Shown here: one piece after another, positions 35,592 to 47,303 of the stretch | Position numbering within the stretch: the stretch's first letter is position 1 | How the letters are laid out: each line of letters opens with the position of its first letter | Assembly: GCF_010183535.1 (NCBI RefSeq) | Contig: NC_071333.1 | Coordinates: forward strand, 15,560,587 to 15,624,586 | From: Caenorhabditis remanei | Lineage: Eukaryota; Nematoda; Chromadorea; Rhabditida; Rhabditidae | Direction: 5' to 3' | DNA length: 64,000 nucleotides | Program-made: the position numbers and the translations under genes | The notes under the pieces: model-generated | Told to the model about the DNA's origin: nothing | Seen by the model: only the letters and a program-made list of their open reading frames with translations | Databases searched by the model: none

Positions 35592-38500
35592 ATGCGGCTG
35601 CTGCATCTGCCGTTATCACCAACCATCGGAGTGCTGCTTCTTTTTGCATTTCTAACTATCCAGGTTCATTTTTTTTTACAAGTTTTTTTTCATTAGGACT
35701 CTGGTTTTATAGTTATATGTTTCTCTCCACTTTCCCACTTTTCGAACCAGGAGTACGTTTGAATTATATGTTTTGAACCAAGAAGTAGAAAAAACAAACC
35801 GAAATCTTCTTATAATAATATTCTGTGTATTTTAGACATGTTCTGGAGAGCAATTAGACTTGAATTCACATTTCCATGGTTTCACTACAGGCAAACGGAT
35901 AAATGCGTATGTTCACTATCATATATTTTATTTATACCTCACATATATTTAGATACCCTTACACCGCCCCCGAACGAGTCGTAGATAAAGCATTGGCGAG
36001 AAAGCACAAGAAACCACAAGCGACACCTGGTCCAATCTATGAAACCACTATTGCAACTCCAAATGGGGCAGCCGCAGCTCCTGGCGAATCAGCAGCAGAT
36101 TGTGAGTGTATTCATTTGAGGAATAATTTTTATTTTGTGAAATTGTTGCAGTTGGTATGCAAGGAGGAGGTCCAGGAATTCCTGGAATGATGTCTAATAA
36201 TCGACTACCTGCTCTCCAAACCGTTCATCCTCCACCACCAAATGAGAAGGATTGGGTATTGACAGCTGGAAATGAAAGTTTGGTGGATAACGTGCTTGCT
36301 ATCTCTTTGCAATATGGTGGGAGACTTGTTTCAATGGGATACTATCTACGTGGTCAGGATGTCAATTATTATGCAATCATGCACAAGTACTCAGGTAAGA
36401 CAGCACCAACAATTTTTCACTAGGTGAGTTGATTTATTTTTTATTTTTCAGGACCAGTGTTCATCAAGCCTGCTCCAATGACATTTGACGAGCTAATCAG
36501 AGCTGTTCGAGAAAATGAAGCGCGAGATTTGGCACTAACTCAAGTATGTGGCCAGGAAGGAAAACCTGGAGAAATTACTTTCACCACATACTGGGAACGT
36601 GTTCCTGGAGCGGAGTTTCATGTGAGTCACTAACTATTTAGTACATTTTCATTTTCCAACAAGATTTTTTAGATTTGGTTCCCCGGGCAGCCTCATGCTG
36701 ATGAGCAAAAGACACATTTCGAAAATAACGGCTACCGTCTGACCTATCTCTGTGGTTACTCTGAAGCAGGAAAAGGAAAGTATGTGGGTATCTGGATGAA
36801 GCCAACAAAGTCCGAATCTCAATATGAAGCGCATTACGGACTGACTATGGAGGCTTGTATGCAGAAAGATCGGTTACTGGTACAGAAAGGATATGTGGCT
36901 ACTTCTTTGAGAGTTTTCAACAACAAAAACCAAGTTTTGTGCACTGGAATTTGGGAGAATAGAAATGGAAGGAGTAATGTACAAGTTGGACAGAATCTTG
37001 AAACTATGTACAGGTTAGCAATCACTCCTGCAGCTTATAAGTTTATAATTCATAATAATAATATTCCAGGAATATGCAACGAAACCCAAACATGGTACCT
37101 AGACAGATTTCACATTATTTCGACAACTATCAGAATGTAAGTACAGTATCGGAAACAAGTATATTGAATTTTGTGAACTTCAGATTGTCTATGTTGTCTT
37201 ATGGAGCGATGTTGATGTAAACCGATACCCTAATCCACCACCACTTTGGGATGAAGCGTAAGAGCCTGATAATTACGTTTAGCAATAAGTTTTTGATTTC
37301 CTTTAGCCCGATTCCTGTCCGATTCCTGAAAGGTTCTCCAGAGTTGCTGTCCGACGATCAAATGGAATTTTTGATCAAGCGAGTTGAACACTTTATGAAA
37401 GATCTGAATATTCCCGGTCTCTCTATAGCAATCGCCAAAAAAGAACAACTCAAATTTGCGGCAGGTTTGTTTGTTCATTGTATCAAAAACTCTTCCCGTT
37501 TGTTCTTTTTCCGACGGAGGTGCTAAACTGGCTTTTTCTGGGGTTTTGTGGTTCTCACTCTGGAACAATTGGATTAGGTTTATGTAAAACATTTGGCTTC
37601 TGTTTTTCAACGCGGTTTTTTGCATGGAGTTTGAGCTCGAAATTATGAGTGATCGGAAATTAGAAACATTGGAACATATTTATTTTTGAACTTAAATATC
37701 TTTTGATTCAGTTTATACAATATGACCATTTAGACATAACCAATAAAATTTTGAAAAATATCTTCAAAAATGAAAAATGCATACATGATCAGCAACGAAA
37801 AACGTTCTATGGAAACATGATACATCTAGAAAACTTAGAACTTATTGTCTAGTCAACGTCATGTAGATAAACATGAAGTGGCCGCAATTTCTTGATTCAT
37901 TGAGTCATAGACGTTCAGTATTGCATGAATGTATCAATTTTCCAGGTTTTGGCTACACCGACATTCGACAGCAAGAACCCGTCACGCCAAATCATCAATT
38001 CCGGTTTGATTCAATACTTTTAGATATTAAATATATATATATATATATATATTACGGGGAACTCAGAAAAATAAGAAAAAGTTCCCGGGTATAAAAAGTT
38101 AAGAAAGAAAAACAATTTCTAGAGTGGGCTCAGTATCAAAACCAGTCACCGCTGCGGCTATCATGCTACTTATCGATAAAGGCCACTTCACACTTGATTC
38201 AAAGTTGTTTGGAAAGGACTCAATATTTGGCAGCGAGTTCAGCAAAAAGTATCAATATCCGAGATATGTCACGGAAATCACCGTTCGCCATCTTTTGGAA
38301 CACACTGCTGGTAGGTAGAGTGGCCCGAAGAGAATAAAATGTGAAAACTGTCTTTTCTCCATATCACTGACAATTCCAGGTGGATGGGACAACTTACAAT
38401 CTGATGCTGCCTGGGTTCAACCTGACATGACCACCAAAGAACTTATTGAGTATGTGCTTACCAATGTACCACTGGAGTACAAACCAGGATCAATGTGGAT

Positions 38501-39642
38501 TTATTCGAACTTTGGGTATCAGTTACTAGGTGAGTGATTTTCAGTGAATCATTAAAGTCAATTCCCCCTTCGGTTCCTTCTATAAGTTGGTTTGACCTTC
38601 AACCTCCCTTCCTCCCTCCGAATCCCGTCCGAATCCACTTTCAAAACTTACTCATCATAAAAATTTCTCTCTGCAGGATATCTCATCGAAACGACCACCG
38701 GCATGTCCTACGAAGCATTTGTCAAGAAGAACATATTCGCACCATCTGGCGTTTACGATATTCAAGTGGCAAGACCGAGCATTAGCGAGCGAGCACCGTA
38801 AGATTTTTCAAAAATTTTTATATTCACCTTTAGTTTCGAAATTTTCGGATTTATGATTTCAAAAAGGGCGGGGAATTTGTATTTGTGGCTTGAAAATATT
38901 CGAAAACAAATAAAAACAAAGCATGGAAAGAAGAGTGTAACAAAGCAAAATAACGTTTTCTTCTTTGTTTCAGAAGAGAAGTGGTATACTACATGTCTGG
39001 AAATGGTCTTGGCTTCAACCCATACGAGATGCTTCCACCAGAGAGAATTGGTCCATGGGGTGGATGGATTGCAAGTCCCATCCAACTTCTAATGTTCATG
39101 AGTCGTATCGATGGTTTCACAAACCGAGAGGACATTCTCAGTGAAATCGCTATCTCAGAACTTGCCACCCCATCCCCCGCTTCAAATGATACTTATGGTA
39201 GGAATTTGTGTTTTGGACTGGATTATATAAATTTATTAATGTTTTAAAGGTTTGGGCTGGTCTTTGAACATTATGGGATTCAATGGTTGGCAACATGACG
39301 GTCGAATGCCGGGTAGCGCTGCGATGTTGGTCAGGTTGGATAATGGATTAGAAATGGCGGTGACTGTCAATAAGGTACCTCAATAACTTTATCCCCCATT
39401 TTCTTTTCATAACAATTATTCTACAGGAATACTCCGAACGAGACTTCTTCCACGAACTGGGATACGTCCTCCACCACATTGGAAACAATTGTGATTGGTG
39501 GAATGACGACTACGACCTTTTCCAAAAATCGCGACGTTCCTCCCGAAGCGCGACACTCCCGAAACGACACTTGTACCGAGCAGAGGCACAAAGAACGACA
39601 ATTCATGATACAACAAATCCACACGTTATTCGCTTTGTTTAG
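35592..39642 (+). CDS. Secreted serine beta-lactamase-like protein (LACT family) with N-terminal tandem-repeat domains
   Basis: Sixteen exons in phase give 808 aa: 35592-35663, 35836-35906, 35953-36101, 36152-36394, 36452-36621, 36673-37013, 37070-37136, 37184-37257, 37307-37464, 37946-38003, 38123-38310, 38380-38529, 38677-38797, 38974-39197, 39250-39374 and 39427-39642. A signal peptide (MRLLHLPLSPTIGVLLLFAF) fills exon 1. A Pro-rich linker follows, then about 270 residues of repeats of the kind seen in polyglycine-hydrolase-like proteins (VSMGYYLRGQDVNYYAIM; LTYLCGYSEAGKGKYVGIW). The C-terminal class-C beta-lactamase/PBP fold has all three motifs: SVSK as SxxK (the nucleophile), YSN as YxN, and HDG in place of KTG. 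It is probably an active serine hydrolase or peptidase in the secretory pathway. It converges on ttx-3. Confidence 0.92.
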
Positions 39643-40200
39643 AACACAGTGGTAATCTCCTTTTATTTTTTTCTCACTGCAAAAAGTATTAAAACTTGTT
39701 GTATTCTGCGCACAACCAGTATTCTATATTGTACCCCACTCTCTTTTTTCTGTATTTTATAATTTATTTTTGTGGCGAGTGCTTTCTTTTTTAGTATTTT
39801 ATTTATTTATGCTTGTTTCACATTATTTTGGCTGAAGCGGGTAGAGCTATGTTGTATTAAGACTGACAATCTATGTATTGAAATGATAATTATAAATAAT
39901 AAATAAAACTTTTTCCAAGGTGTCAGAGATACAATTGAAATGGCAAAGTCGGTTTTGAATACCAATTGAAAGAAGGAGATCTGTTTTAACTGTTGGGGAG
40001 AAAAATTGTACAAAAAATATTAAGTATGAAAAAGAAAGCTTAGAGATAAATGTGAAAGTCTAAAGGTGTGTATAGTTGTTGTTCGGAGAGTAAACTTCGG
40101 TAGACAATGGTGGAGTGTTGAGTTGATAAACATCCGTGGAACGAATCGAGAGCGGCTGAAACTAAGACACATACTGTTTTTAAGTTTCACAGTGATAACT
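39643..40200. other. Convergent 3' intergenic region
   Basis: It holds the 3' UTR of the LACT gene (AATAAATAAA near 39895) and the 3' UTR of ttx-3 on the opposite strand. Nothing else is seen. Confidence 0.6.
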
Positions 40201-43200
40201 TTATACCGGATTCATATCCATAGTGGAAAGAGCACCAGCGATACACAACGGGCTGGATCGTCCTCCATCTTGAAGCCCTCGACGATACTTTGCACGAGCG
40301 TTTTGAAACCAAACCTTTAAAATAAGAACATTTTTTGGTATGTTGAATTAAAGTACCTGAAGCACTCGCTTGGTAAGGTTTGTCTTGGCAGCCAGCTGTT
40401 TTAGGTCCTTGGCGTCTGGGTTGTGGTTTAGGGCAAAATAAGTTTTCATTGCGCGGAGTTGGTGGTGTTTGAAAGATGTTCGCATTCGTTTTGATCGCTG
40501 GTTACTTCCGTTACTTCCATCTTCGTCGGTAGATGCTGAAATGTTATTGAAAGTTGACAAATACACAGGTTGCACTGTTTCAAAGTTCATGTAGAATTAT
40601 ATGGTTTTCAAAAATTCAATAGTCGACTCATCCCTTTTTTAAATTTTGAAACTCATAGATCACTAACATGACCTTTGTCACACATGATGAACTTCTGATC
40701 GACACATCTTATAGTCAGATGCGCTTTCTCATCCCCCGTTGTTTCCGTTGACACACGTCTTGTCCGTCTACATATGAAATCTTAGGAAATGTCCGAATGA
40801 AGGATTAACGGGTTCTCCCTCTCTGACTACATTTCATGCTTGAAATTTGATGCCCATGAGGTATCACATCTCCTTTCTGTCTCATACCACCTGTGGACAT
40901 GTTTCTTTTTTATGCACCACCGACCAATTATTGACTTATCATTTCAAATGCACAGGGGGTAAGACTCCAGGATTATATTTCTTCTCGGTCAAAAAGATTT
41001 GAGTTGAATATTTCTATTTGGAAACACCGCTTCAAAAATGTTGACTATATCAAACTAGTAGCAACATTGCTCAATTAATTTGATCTACGAACGTTGTTTC
41101 TTTATGTTTCATCTACAAGCCGCCTTCCGGAATATAATTGTTCATGTTGCATCCAACTGGTATACATCCTCTTATTATAATAATGAGAAGGCTCCCCTCT
41201 CAAGAGTGTTTAGCTCTCCCAGTCAAGTGTACGGTAGATGTTCCCCCAAGTGTTTATGCACCCCGGGTGTCACCAACCTTCTCCTTCAGTAGATGGTTCT
41301 CTTGCAGGTTTTTCTGCAGCCGGAGGCGCTGGTGTAGCTTCCTTTTTGACTACTGGTGGCGGTGTCGTTTTTGGTGGAGAAAGTGGAGCAGCGACCACAA
41401 CAGGCGGAGTTGGCTCATCGCACAACGCCGATGTTCGAATCACATCGTAATGAGCTAAAAACATGACGTTATTTGTTTTTCAAGTTTTTCAAAGAAAATG
41501 AAAATGTTACCATGACAATAAAGATGACCGCTTGGAGACATGGTATAGTAATCTCCAGTGTTCAGTTTGGTACCGCATATCTGAAATTACTTATTTTTAA
41601 ATAAAATACCCGGAAAGAACTTACGAAACAAACAAAACAGGCATGATGAAATATCATTTCTTTTGCTTTCATAATCATGTCTTCTCTTTTTAATGGAAGC
41701 TCACATTTCCGACAACACTTTCGATACCTCCTGAAAATTGAGAGTAAAAACATGGGTGGTCCGGGAAAAAATCACGTTTTGGAATTTCTTTGAAGAAAAA
41801 CTTACTTTGCATGATCATCATGACAGTAAACCACGCCATCGTGGACATAGCATTTCTCGGTATACTCAAATGGCGCCTAAAAAACGTCTACAAACAAAAT
41901 TCCCACTAGAAGTGTCTTACGTCACACATTGAGCAGCGGATACAGTTATGATGATAGTTTTTGTCGTCGAGCACACTTATGTCTTTATCGTATATCGCAA
42001 AATGACAATGAGCACACTGATCTGGAAGTTCACAGAATTAGGAGGGAGACTGCCAAAACTGAAGGATCCGAAGAAAGGTTTCTTCGATATGATTGCCTTT
42101 GTTATTAGCTTCGTTTGGAAAAAAAGAGACGACAGAAATACGAGTCACACAACTCGGATATTCTATTTTAGATTTTCAGAATGCTTTAGTATTACTCATC
42201 TTGCAAGCGATATGTAGTTCTGCAAACAAAAACTTACTTATAACAACTGATTTCGGTTCGGGGACCTGAATTTGTTGAAGGATCGAAAGTTTTGGATCGG
42301 ATGATGTCGACGAAGGAGATGTTGACGTCAAGTTCACATATTGGGGTGAAGAAATTCTCTCGACCAACTCATACTCCTCTCGAAACTTTGTTCCCCAGGT
42401 GAATTGAAAAAGTGCAGTTTCAGGGACGACATGAGTGGTTAGAATCTCTTTTGTGGCAGAATTCGTGAGCATGAGATAAAATCTTCTGAAATGCCAAAGT
42501 AACGATATAATTGATGGCAGAAAATAAAAACAAGGGTTTTTCAGGTTGGACATAACAATAGAGTATGAGTTCTACGATAATAGAGTAGTGCTTAGGGATT
42601 TGGGGGCTACAAACCTGATAGTATCCAACAATTCTAACTGGAGTGGCGTCGTGCACTTCATTTTAGCTTTTTTATAAACTTTTATGAATGTTTTATATAG
42701 TTTTAGTATTTATGAAGTGTTGGTATATATTGGTCGACTGTTTTAGTTTTAGCTAAGGAATCTAACAATCTCATTACATTAAATTAATCCCAAAGCTACT
42801 TCATATCAACTAACATGAGAAAAAAGCGTCAAGATGAGAAATATTCAGTAAACAAAAGAGAAACGAGAACGGATAGATAGATAGTTTCAGATTAAAAGAG
42901 GTAGAGAATCGAGTAGCCTCCTTTCCCCCCTCTCTTCTGCAACCACTTTCGTTTTTGTCGCCTCTCTTTTCCCCCCAGAGGCGCCGATCTCGAATCTCTT
43001 CTCTTTACTCTTCCTATATCCGCCAACTCTTTTTTTTTCCTCTACAGTAATCCGGCTTTGTGTCGACGCTCGTCACAAAAACAAAACATTGATTTTATGT
43101 AGATATTATTCGTATAATGAAAAAAGGAACGAAGACGCGAATATGTCAAAACAAGGTTTTTTGCGATACGAACGTGTTTGCTCGTGAAGGTGTTAAGCGT

Positions 43201-43616
43201 AACTTTTTATATCTGGTCTGATGAACCGAAAAAGTAATAACAATAACATGACTATTCACAGTATATCGCTTTGTGTCAGAAACTATTGCTTTGTGTCAGA
43301 AAATGTGAATCATCTCATTCTGTTAGTAATAGCCATACCTACATAGATTCATATCTAGTAATTTTAACCCAGAAAATTCAAAAACTTACAATATTTGATA
43401 AATACTCTCAGATTTATCAATAGAATGAGTGTCCATAGGTGGAAGCCAATATCCAAAATATGGCAGTATCAAAGATTTCAAATACAGTTCCACAGTATGG
43501 ATAGCGGATAGTTCCATGAATTCAGATAGGGATTTCGGGTCAGAGTACTGTAGAATAAGTCCGATAAGATCTCCCATACGTTCAATATTTTCAACTTTTG
43601 GTTGTGAGCAAGACAT
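40201..43616 (-). CDS. ttx-3: LIM-homeodomain transcription factor TTX-3 (LHX2/9, Apterous class)
   Basis: Minus-strand exons: 43390-43616 (first exon a) or 42615-42661 (first exon b), then 42238-42485, 41921-42021, 41806-41876, 41625-41730, 41511-41580, 41278-41454, 40357-40535 and 40201-40314. Products are 430 or 370 aa. LIM1: CAHCHFAIYDKDISVLDD ... CSMC ... CYVHDGVVYCHDDH. LIM2: CRKCELPLKREDMIMKAKEM ... CFVCFICGTKL ... YCHAHYD. The homeodomain is SKRMRTSFKHHQLRAMKTYF through RVLQVWFQNARAKYRR, nearly LHX2. In C. elegans TTX-3 specifies AIY interneurons with CEH-10 and maintains its own expression. Both first exons end in phase 2 and join exon 42485 cleanly, so they are alternatives. A Pro-rich linker (PPVVVAAP...PPPVVKK) separates LIM2 and the homeodomain. 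Confidence 0.96.
42102..42117 (+). promoter_or_regulatory. Possible AIY motif (TTX-3/CEH-10 site) in a ttx-3 intron
   Basis: TTATTAGCTTCGTTTG lies in the intron between exons 42238-42485 and 41921-42021. It closely resembles the 16-bp AIY motif as I remember it (ATTGGCTTCGTTA core). That motif binds the TTX-3/CEH-10 pair and, in C. elegans ttx-3, sits in an intron to give autoregulation. Position and sequence agree, but the consensus is recalled, not checked. Confidence 0.55.
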
Positions 43617-45557
43617 TGAGTTTGAATGTATCAGAAGTAGTACGCCCTTTTATACACACTGATAATGGCCGAAAATCAGTCGACCGTGGAATAAAGAGTC
43701 AGAAGACTAGCGGTGGTTTCTGAGCAGATGCTAAGTCGCCAGTATTAGTTATACTCGGTTGTATATCCTAATTATTTAGGTTCAGGAAATATTATAAAAT
43801 CTGTGTCACAAGTCAAGGATACACTAGGGATCAGATGTTTAGACAAATTGAGATTTTTTTTAGACAAATGAGATAGTTTCTGAAAAAATAAGCGTTTAGA
43901 ACTTTAGCCGGTAACAAAAAAAGTACATGTACCTAAAAAAAATGGATATGTTTGGTTGCGCGTTGTTTGAATAAAAAAGCACATTCACACACATCGAAAT
44001 GAAAAAAAATAGTGAAAAGGAACCTATAATTTCATTTTTGTACCCAGTTTGCGAGGTGCTTCAATTTCCATTTTTTGCTTGAACATTATTCTTTTCTATC
44101 TTTCTTTGAAATGTATTCTGTTCCAGTTGAAACTAGAAAAAAATGCAGAAAATCATATAGCGTGAAGTTTCTTTGACAAAAACTTTGGTAGTGTGTGTAC
44201 AAGAAGTCAGATACAAAAACAAAACATGGATAATCTGGGGTGTTTATAATATAAGTGGAAACACGATGAGTACAAATGTGAATCCCTAATCAAGTGGTCC
44301 TTCCCCACCTGCTTATTGTCAGCGGGGTGCAACATTTAGGCAGACGTTATTGTATAGTGGTTGAGGATAATTTGTTATGTAATTGTAAGAAACTTCCGGT
44401 TTTGCACATCATTTGATCTGTTTTTGAATCAGAAAGGAAACAGGACTCATGTTAGGTCAGATGTTAGGTCAGGTTCATGTTTCATCTCAGTGAAGATGAA
44501 AGTGTTGCATATATATTTTTCTTAACTTATAGCGTATTTGTGACAAATTGAAGACTTCAATCAAAAGATTGCAATTCTTGATCTGAACAAAAAGGAACAA
44601 ATTATCAAAAACCATATTTCGAAAAAGGTGTTGGTTTTTCAGGCTCAGTGATTTCAAGATTTCAAAATTTTACGGCACAATGAGTTTTCCTATCTTTTAA
44701 GATGTTAGCTGTGTTTGTTTCATGCTCTCCCTCATTGACTCAGAAGTTCTGGGGATTTCAGAGTCAGAGGATCTGGGGTTAGGGATTTTGAGAAATAGAG
44801 AACTCGATATTACAGTATGAAAAAACAGAAGGGAAAAATGAATAAAACAAGACGAGGTCATGAAAATGTTAAAAAGAAGACCCACTCAAAATTTAAAAAC
44901 GGACCAAGCGGAGATCTTCCAAAATCAAACCGAAAGGACCAAGAAATACAGTAGGACTGGGATTAGTCTGGCTAAGAAAGAAGGCGGAGTCGTTGCATTG
45001 GATGGGTAAAGGAAACGAGCGGCAGATGAAATAGGAGCAAAGAAAGCGGGAAGGAGACGCAGATCCTGTCAACAACATATGCAAGATATGAAGATTTCAA
45101 AATTCAGAGAAAGATTTTTTAACGATTTCATAGGGGGAATCTAGGTGAGATATTATGATTTTTGATCCCGTGGGACGAGGTAATGCGGATCAAACAGTAC
45201 ACATATTAAGTCACCAGTAATTTATTCAAATCCACCAGTTCATTATTGCGTTGTTAAAAATAATAAAATAAAAAAATTGTTACATATTAACGAAAAATTC
45301 AGCGCTTACAATCGATCACATAGAAAAAAAAACAGGAAAAGGAAAACATTGAAAATAGGGGAATCTTTGAAAACACAACACAGAAAGGCCAGTAAAGAGA
45401 TGCGAGAGAAAAGGAGGGGGATGATTTTAAAAATAATTAAAAAATCGGTAGCTGATGACAGCGGGAACGTGACGGCGGGTAGGGAGGCTAGAGATCTTCT
45501 GAAATAATTTTCCCTCTTACTTGTTGAAAAAGATCTGTAAATTATGAAAAGTTTCAC
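43617..45557 (-). promoter_or_regulatory. Upstream region of ttx-3 and 3' flank of the minus-strand cluster
   Basis: About 1.9 kb with no supported exon. It includes GAGACGCAGA at 45054-45063, a motif frequent in Caenorhabditis promoters as I recall. The same motif with similar surroundings recurs at 62145. Otherwise AT-rich. Confidence 0.45.
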
Positions 45558-46056
45558 TCACCATTGACGGATTTGACGACGAAGCTCCCTGCGGGTGCGT
45601 CGAAGGCGTCGGACCATCAAATGATGGTCCCGAGCTCTCGACAAGCCCTGGAATGCCCTCTCGCAGAGCTCCTCCTCATCGACATCCGGGCCATCAAAGT
45701 CCGGGAGTTTCGGTAGGGCGTCCAACTAAAAATACTTGATTGATTGAAATTTTCAAATTATTTGACAAACCAATAAGACGACCGTGCGAACCGGGAGATG
45801 GAACTCCTCGTTCAGCTCCCTGACCCGAGCCAGAATCGTCCGGAGCTCGACGATTTGGTGGCTCTGAATAGTTGTGTCTAATTATCAATGCTCAAAAAAT
45901 GGGTTTTCTTACCTCGGGGTGCGCTTGGAGTTGCCGGAACGTCACGAGACGCATGTTGCGGCAAATGAGCCGGAGACGGTTGCGTGGGCTGTAATTATGG
46001 GGACAATGACTCAAATTAAAAAAAAAAGTAAATTACTCGAGGAGGAGGAAGTCCAT
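45558..46056 (-). CDS. Small arginine-rich helical protein, possibly TFIIS N-terminal (LW)-like
   Basis: Four exons: 46037-46056 (coding part of 46037-46092), 45913-45988, 45771-45863 and 45558-45725, giving 118 aa from the Kozak-like GCCATGG. The acceptor TTTTTCAG lies 36 bases before this ATG, so the transcript may be trans-spliced or have more 5' exons; the frame is open back to the acceptor. It reads MDFLLLDPRNRLRLICRNMR, then LRTILARVRELNEEFHLP, and ends with a very basic coiled tail (VRRLRRTRRELRRQ). Codon use is much more GC-rich than neighbouring DNA, which supports coding. The helix pattern resembles the downstream half of the gene at 47304-49527. Function unknown. Confidence 0.6.
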
Positions 46057-46092
46057 GGCTTGTTGAGCGAGAAGGGAGAAGTCGGAGGTTGT

Positions 46093-47303
46093 CTGAAAAA
46101 TTTCAAATGTGTGTTCTTTATTTGTACATCAGGTTTATTGGTATCAATTGCAATACTTCAAACTTGAAATCAAACGCTTTGTTTTTTTTTTTAATTCAGA
46201 AACAGCAAAAACCCAACGCGACGCTATAATCTTTACAATTGTACGTAAGACTTACTGTTCACCTAAACTGCATAACGTCTTTTCTAGATGATTTGCTTCA
46301 AAAATGACTTATAATAGCATAGAATATTGATTTCCTTCTTAGCTGCATTCATTACGTGACCTTTTGAGTAATGCCACACTAGGCGATGTCTGACTCCGAC
46401 ATGTTGCTCTTGCGTCTGAAGTAAACCTAAGGTCTCTCATTTCTTTCGAAAAGTTTAGTAGAGGGATTTTGTCTAAATCTTTTTTATTCCGTTTCCCGCT
46501 GCGTTATCTGTTAGTGAAGAAAAACGAAAACCACTGGCAACTTCGCGGTTTTCAAATATTGTTTACATAACTAATTTGATAAAACTTTTCTCACGCATTT
46601 CAAAGGTTTCAAGTTCAAATTTAAAATTTTGTAATTATTACCAACAAACCTGATCTGAAATTTGAAAGAAAGTGAAAAAGAAAAACATTGGTATTACAAA
46701 ACCAATTAAAATAGACAACAAAAAACACTTTGTTTATAACCAAACACCTTTTTATTCCATTAAATAAAATTCCAAGTTTTTAAAAAACTGTATAGGTACA
46801 AATTGAATTATGAAGAAATGGGGTACTGTCAAAAGAGAGATCAGAAGATGAAATCAAAAGATAAGATGGATGGATTAATACAAATAGAGCAGAGTATGGT
46901 AAAGATGAAAGAAGAATTTGTGCATTTTTACAACTAGGGGAGAACAATATTGAATGAGAGGGGTGGAATAAGACAATTAAAATGTACTGTATACTAGGGG
47001 TAAGTGAACAATCAAAATTTTTAGAAAATTCTCAGAATTGGAGTTAGAGGATTGGATTATAGAGTTAAACAATTATTAAGGTCAGTGAAAACGAATTTCA
47101 GCACATTTTTAGTGTCAGGCGGTGTTAAAGGCGCATGGAATTTCTTTGGATGGGTCTCGTAGTTGAAAGCTTGAAAACCGTTGTAAAATGTAGTTTCTCT
47201 TTCATTTCAACTACGAGTCCCTACCGAACAAACTCCATGCGCCTTTAACAACCTCAGGCACTAGAGGGTTAGTTTATAATACTGTATGTTGAAGACGTTT
47301 CTG
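46093..47303. other. Spacer between the two small minus-strand genes
   Basis: Contains the 47110-47263 palindromic MITE and AT-rich DNA. No exon is supported. Confidence 0.5.
47110..47263. mobile_element. Palindromic MITE with TTAAAGGCGCATGG core, TA-flanked
   Basis: The left arm (GTGTCAGGCGGTGTTAAAGG...) and right arm are inverted copies covering most of about 154 bp. They share GTTAAAGGCGCATGGA and CTCGTAGTTGAAA. TA dinucleotides flank the palindrome, as for Tc/mariner-type MITEs. Hairpins with CCATGCGCCTTTAA are a common Caenorhabditis repeat as I recall. Confidence 0.82.

Noticed and set aside
41948..42217. 89-codon plus-strand frame across ttx-3
   Set aside because: It is antisense to LIM1 and an intron; the minus strand gives full LIM domains.
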